Source: Sapria himalayana (taxonomy: Eukaryota; Streptophyta; Magnoliopsida; Malpighiales; Rafflesiaceae). From it: a stretch of 64,000 nucleotides of DNA. The stretch spans positions 4,483,242 to 4,547,241 of the forward strand of contig JAREIK010001332.1 in assembly GCA_029783825.1 (NCBI GenBank), read 5' to 3'. Numbering within the stretch: position 1 is the stretch's first letter; each line of letters opens with the position of its first letter. This document shows positions 59,370 to 64,000 of the stretch, piece by piece. The position numbers were made by a program, and so were the translations under genes. Below the pieces are notes generated by a model, which saw only the letters and a list, made by a program, of their open reading frames with translations, ran no database searches and was not told where the DNA came from.

Positions 59370-59480
59370 TCACATCCCCGTCTCCACACTTAATAGTGTA
59401 GTCCATGAGGATTGAATTTGTGCTTCCCAAGGAAGCATGCATTCAATTCTCACCAGTTGGACTACGCGTGTTGTGGGCGG
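59370..59480 (-). mobile_element. Possible tRNA-derived SINE fragment
   Basis: On the minus strand TAGTCCAACTGGTGAGAATT resembles a polymerase III A box region and, about 45 bp on, AATTCAATCCTCATGGACTA resembles a B box. Ends are undefined and there is no tail or target duplication. An LTR fragment is an equal alternative. From 59530 to 61018 nothing was recognised. Confidence 0.25.
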
Positions 59481-61018
59481 ATTAATTGTAGTAAATTGAA
59501 ATGGCTATTTCAAAAGTCTAGAGATGAGTCCTCGTATGCTCTTTTCTAGTGAGACTTACAATGTGAGGGCATCAACCATGAGTGGAGTTCATAGGTAATT
59601 GATGTGCCTACACAAATTAAATAGAAGTCCGTTGCCTCTCAAAATAGAATCCAACAATTATCTTTATAGTGTCATTCTCTTATAGTGAGAACACTATAAT
59701 GTATATTTTCTTGTTCTCTATCCTCTCTTGTTACCTTGTTGTTTCTCTAAAATTGTTAGGTAATATTATAGTTTGTTTTCTATTCGATGAAGGAAAATTA
59801 TAATATTATATGCTACAACTCTAATTTAAACACTAAAATTTGCTTGCTAAGAATATGAAACATAAATACATGACAACTTTTTACGAGTAAATACAAACTA
59901 AAAGATTTTAAGAAGTTGCTTGCTCTTTCTAGTGACTGCTAACTTACTCGTTCCCCCAATAAAAAAAACTTCAAAAATTGAAGAGCATACTGATAAAGTA
60001 ATGAATAACGATCAATGTACTTGGTAGGCTCAATTTGATCCATCAATTTCTTATTGATCTATGTGTAATGCAATTAATAAAATGAGAAATATCATCATAA
60101 GGCTGAGATATTCTTGATTTATAAAGTAATGATGCTGACTCTCATGATGATCTATATGTAATGAAATTTGTAAATATTGTTGAAATATACATTTCAATAG
60201 AACTTTACAGCACAGATAGTAAGTAGTTGTGCATTAAAATGTATCTAAACATCACAAGTCTCGTGTAGGATGATGATTTGAGAATAAGTGATCGATAATC
60301 CAATGCCCAAGAAACTCTATATGAAACATTTGCTTATTGAATACATATTTTTTTCGCCTATTTTCCTTTGTTTAATAATAGTCTATCAAACCTTACTTTT
60401 TTCAGCATAGTTACTCACAAATGACAAAAGCAAAAAAAAAAAATGTATTAGCTAAGCTCGATTCGATTTCTCAGCCTAAACCTAGTTCAGATTAAAAAGT
60501 AAAATTTCACAAGTAGATTCGCCTTTTAGGCACCTATAACTTTTTCTCTTATAGCCAAGTGTTTTGGGAAAATTATTTGTTCATATCTACAAAAAATTAC
60601 ATGATGACCGAATGCAAATTGGCAAAAAATTTTCAAAAATGATTTTAAATTGTGCTGGCCAAGAAGATAAAAAGTCTTATTCCTTAGATTTTGGTTGTTA
60701 TTGATCAAGGGCACTCCCCAGCATGTAACTGCGAGTAAGAGTAAAGAGATAAAAAAGAATGTCAATGCTAGTATTCCATGATTTTCTTTATTTTGGTAAA
60801 TTCAAAGTGGTGCAAGATCCTTATAAATTCTAGTGAAAAGGTCATGCGATTAGAGTTCTCTACTCATTACTGGATTTGTTTCAGTTAAGTCGTCAAGTAT
60901 CTCGAATTTAGTTCATTAAGTACGCGAAGTTTCATTTGCATGGACCCCTAATGTTTGTTAAATTATGTTACGCTTGAAGTGGAAAATGATTTCTAACTTT
61001 TGAACTGATTTGCTTCAG

Positions 61019-61128
61019 ACCCTGGGGACACTGTAGATGAGTACTATCGACAACAGGTTGAAATGCTTGAGGGTTTCAATGAAATGGATGCATTGGCTGA
61101 TAGAGGTTTTATTCCTGGAATTTCAAAG
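61019..61128 (+). CDS. MTP11: MTP11-like metal tolerance protein, exon 2
   Basis: Acceptor TTGCTTCAG precedes 61019 and donor GTTTAT follows 61128. The exon supplies two bases of the split tyrosine codon plus 36 codons: PGDTVDEYYRQQVEMLEGFN, then EMDALADRGFIPGISK. In MTP11-type proteins the equivalent text is YYQQQVEMLEGF.EMD.L..RGF.PGMSKEE. This is the cytosolic N-terminal segment, residues 53-88 of the predicted product. Length, phase (0 at the end) and conservation without stops all support a real, selected exon, in contrast to the decayed DNA on both sides. Confidence 0.92.
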
Positions 61129-61223
61129 GTTTATATTCTACTATAATCTTTTCTGCCTGCTACATTTAGACAAAATTTGTGTATTCGCTATTAGAATATC
61201 AAACATTGTTTTGATGATTGCAG

Positions 61224-61469
61224 GAAGAAAAGGAAAACATGGCTAAAAGAGAAGCATTTGCTATTAGAATATCAAACATTGCTAATATGCTACTTTTTAC
61301 TGCTAAAGTTTATGCTTCTGTGAGAAGTGGTTCATTAGCTATCATTGCTTCCACATTGGACTCTCTTCTTGATTTACTATCTGGCTTCATCCTCTGGTTT
61401 ACTGCTTTTTCTATGCAAACTCCAAATCAATATCTGTACCCAATTGGAAAGAAACGCATGCAGCCACTG
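61224..61469 (+). CDS. MTP11: MTP11-like metal tolerance protein, exon 3
   Basis: Acceptor GATTGCAG ends at 61223 and donor GTCAGT starts at 61470; 246 bp encode 82 residues in frame with exon 2. The product, residues 89-170, covers the first two membrane helices. The second, about residues 125-150, contains [11 protein letters not shown] with aspartates at residues 134 and 138, the DxxxD metal site of the manganese-type branch; zinc-type members usually have HxxxD. It ends [11 protein letters not shown], after which the family continues GILVFAS. That next exon was not found before 64000, so the rest of the transporter (helices 3-6 and the cytosolic C-terminal domain) should lie to the right. 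No stop or frameshift is present. Confidence 0.95.
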
Positions 61470-62649
61470 GTCAGTTTTCACAACTTTGTCCCCAAGATAC
61501 CAAATTTAAATCAGTTTGCAAGCAGTACTACTGAAAATTGATGTAGGATAAATTCTGGGAGTTGTCTGATAGAATTGTTACTAGATATGGCCATTATTTT
61601 ATGATGGAATTCCATTATTCGGCTCTGAATTTTATCCTTGTAAATGCCTAATGGGATAAGTCTGGTTATGTGTTTAAAAATGTATTATTTTTAACATAAT
61701 TAGTGTCAAACTTGGATAAAATAGGAGGATTACTCTAAGTTGATAGTCTATATAAAATTTTATGCAACATTTCAAGAACATAATTTTCTTTGAAAGCCAG
61801 CCATGTTTTTGGTTACAACAAGTTGCAATGGAGTTCAATTTTAGTGGTAATGAACACGGATGTGTCCCGTTTCTTCTAATTAGCACGTGTGGACTGAACA
61901 CTGTTTTGTCACATAGTACGCAATAGTTCCTGGCTTCCTACATTCTCATGCATGAATACAATTATAAAATCTAGTTCTTATAAGATAAATTAATGTAACG
62001 TACTTATATAATAAAACTTAAAATAAGAGACATTAGAAAAAAATGAGAAACACAAGTTATAAATTTTAGCATAGTAAAATTTAGCACAATGAAATAAAAT
62101 ATTTGAAGCTACACTCTTAGAAATAATATACACAAAAGTCTTATATAGATGATGAAATGATTGAGACAATCAATGAGTTGGGTGCTTCATTCAAAGCATA
62201 AAAAATTAAACAAAAAAAGTGAGAAATTAAAAAATATAAAAAGGTGGTAATCTCAATATTCTTTCTCAAATTTGTATATACAAGTTCATACTATTTAGCT
62301 TAAAAGAAAGAAATATAGGCTTAGGTTTCTTTAAAATATCAGTAAAGATATCTGCTAATTATTTTGTTATCCAAATGTATTTGGAGTCAAGGTCTCGTTT
62401 TGAATTTTTTTTCTGAGAAAGAATTAATCCACCTCAATGTATTTTGTTTGTTATAAAATATTTGATTGGACAGTGCATATATGATCTTTTCAAGTAGATA
62501 TCACATCCAAAGTATATTATATGTAATAATTATCATCAATTTGAAATTTATTTTTGTATTAAATCTTAAAATAATTATGTTATTTTTTAAGAGATAAATT
62601 TGTCTCTAATAAAAATATAAAATTATGTGGTAGATCTCTTCTTAGTGCA
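61470..62649 (+). other. MTP intron 3, start; no recognised element
   Basis: From the donor at 61470 the DNA is AT-rich. No further MTP exon and no known domain was recognised up to 62650. The intron continues through the copia remnant below and beyond the window edge, so it is longer than 2.5 kb. Confidence 0.6.
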
Positions 62650-63650
62650 TATTGATATCTAACTCAAATCAAATTGCTCGATTGGCTCTAAGTGCACATA
62701 ATTCCTAAAATAGATTTCAAGTTTTAAAAGGCTTATTTATATAATTTAGTATGTAAAAATATTTGTCAATATAAATATATTAAGTAGAATTTAGGAAATG
62801 ACTAACTATATTGGTTGTGTATATTATATTTAGTCTGATCATATTTAGTAGTTAATATTTTTTATGATTCTTTTTGAGTAATAGAGTCAATTGGAAGTAT
62901 TACATTATAAGTAAAGTCAGTACCTGAATTAATAAGAATATCTGCTTGAACACAACTCAAAATATCAATCTTTAAAAGAGTATTAAGTTTATAGCTCTTA
63001 TGTGACAAGATAATATTCTTTATAAAATAATTTATTTTTATATTAAAAAAATATTTGGTCACCTCAAAGTCTTTTATTAGATATTATATCTGAATCTACT
63101 ATTTGAGTTGAATGATTTTTAACATATTTTTTATAATTATAATATTATTTACATAAATAATCAATAAAATTATTATTTTATCAGTACTCTCCCAGACTGA
63201 TAACAAATAATTAGTAACATGCATGTGTAACTTAAATAAAGTGATTATTTATGAAAATCTTATAAATCATGCTCTAAGTAATAATTTTTGGCCATATAAT
63301 ACTTTTTACCATTAGCAAGCTATATTTGATTATACTACTTCAAACCTGATTGTTGCTTTAAATATATCTTCTTCTTAAGGTTACTAAGAAAAAATATATT
63401 CTTCACATATTGTTGATATATTTTTTTATTATAAAATGCTATAAGAAAAATAAGATTACATATTGAGACTATCATAGTTATTATATAGTAAGTGTCATAA
63501 TTGCCTACACTAAATGTTTGAGTGTATCTTTTTGCTATAAGTCTTATCTTATGGTAATTTACTTTTTCTTTAAGACATGTATTCATAGTGAATACTCACA
63601 TGCAAATAACAATGAACATTTTCAAAGATCATGTGATTAGTTTTTAATTT
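62650..63650 (-). pseudogene. Copia reverse transcriptase / RNase H remnant in MTP intron 3
   Basis: The minus-strand frame 63335-63586 reads YHKIRLIAKRYTQTFSVGNY, then FYNKKIYQQYVKN, then LKKKIYLKQQSGLK. It matches YKARLVAKGYTQTYGVDY, WPLYQLDVKNAFL and LEEEVYMEQPPGF of copia reverse transcriptase. Further down, ILSCVQADILINSGTDF near 62975-62930 matches LGCKPIDTPID, and YDQTKYNIHNQYS near 62840 matches the RPDI-type RNase H start. By eye the stretch is collinear with 50560-51540, so both come from one family. Upstream text to 63870 is probably the same element. Confidence 0.8.
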
Positions 63651-63889
63651 TTATTAGAGTGAATGATATACATCTCATCTATCATGATCTGATATTATCT
63701 TAAATGAGGTATTATCTCTGAAGAAGATTTGAATATGCTAGTATCATCAAAGAAATAATAAAAAAATTAAAGAATAAACATGAAGAGAGTAACAAAACCC
63801 ATAAAAATTAGGTGTCGAGTGAAACTATCTTGTTCCTTTTGGAGAGCAATCAGAATGTCAAGATTATAGAGATTGACTATATGAAGGTT

Positions 63890-64000
63890 TGCTTCTCAAC
63901 TAGGAAGCATGAACACGAATACGAACAGGAATATGACACGGCATGATACAAAGATATGACAAATTCAAAAAACTAGGATACGGATACGGCTAAGACATAA
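63890..64000. repeat. GGATACG/ACACGAATACG-type repeat at the right edge
   Basis: Short phrases AACACGAATACGAACAGGAA, GACACGGCATGATAC and GGATACGGATACGGC occur in the last 100 bp, less AT-rich than the surroundings. It is probably the edge of another repeat that continues outside the window. Confidence 0.5.

Larger units (their letters stand above)
39499..61018 (+). other. MTP intron 1, about 21.5 kb, filled with transposons
   Basis: Donor GTAATG at 39499 and acceptor TTGCTTCAG ending at 61018. The intron holds five hAT-like miniature elements or remnants, a gypsy gag fragment, three pogo/Tigger-like tails, a nested copia element, microsatellites and a Mutator-like element. All coding remnants inside it are antisense to the gene. 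Stretches 39700-40266 and 58150-59300 are AT-rich with no recognised content. Confidence 0.85.

Noticed and set aside
60526..60765. Minus-strand frame starting with a hydrophobic, signal-peptide-like stretch
   Set aside because: It lies in intron 1 near exon 2, has no recognised family and no supporting context; it is best explained as chance.
61541..64000. Further MTP exons (GILVFAS-type text)
   Set aside because: No match in any frame was seen; the region shows only intronic DNA and a copia remnant.

Overview
This window looks like nuclear DNA of a flowering plant. It is very AT-rich and packed with decayed plant transposons: CACTA/EnSpm, Ty1/copia, an Athila-like Ty3/gypsy element, LINE, SINE, hAT-like and Mutator-like elements. 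It holds one spliced host gene. Nothing bacterial, viral or organellar was recognised. The host gene product reads as a manganese-type metal tolerance protein (MTP11-like cation diffusion facilitator). The species cannot be fixed from sequence alone; a lineage with very long TE-filled introns would fit.

Layout. 1-4892: right part of a CACTA element (transposase TNP2, DUF4218, DUF4216, a TnpA-like gene, subterminal repeats, terminal inverted repeat). 4893-5148: TA-rich spacer. 5149 to about 14440: a second CACTA element whose transposase core is inverted inside the element. 14440-17510: unassigned repeat-like DNA. 17510 to about 21940: a decayed copia element with a SINE in its reverse transcriptase region and a 3' LTR carrying a 150-bp internal duplication. 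21940-23150: GA-rich satellite-like DNA. 23450-24000: LINE fragment on the minus strand. 25040-36320: a second copia element split by a gypsy element (25240-34143) that has two LTRs, gag and protease remnants and no recognised reverse transcriptase or integrase.

The host gene is on the plus strand. Exon 1 is 39345-39498, exon 2 is 61019-61128 and exon 3 is 61224-61469; the remaining exons should lie beyond the right edge. Splice phases agree across all three exons and give 170 continuous residues. Intron 1 is therefore about 21.5 kb. It contains a cluster of GC-rich hAT-like miniature elements (one with near-perfect ends), a gypsy gag fragment, three tandem diverged copies of a pogo/Tigger-like transposase tail, and a minus-strand copia element. 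That copia element is itself interrupted by a miniature element, a microsatellite-rich block and a Mutator-like element. Intron 3 carries a second copy of the same copia family. Every recognisable TE coding remnant inside the gene's introns is antisense to the gene.

Apart from the MTP exons, all coding remnants carry stops and frameshifts and are annotated as pseudogenes. All similarity calls come from memory of protein families. No database search was run, and element boundaries are approximate unless a terminal repeat or target duplication is cited.
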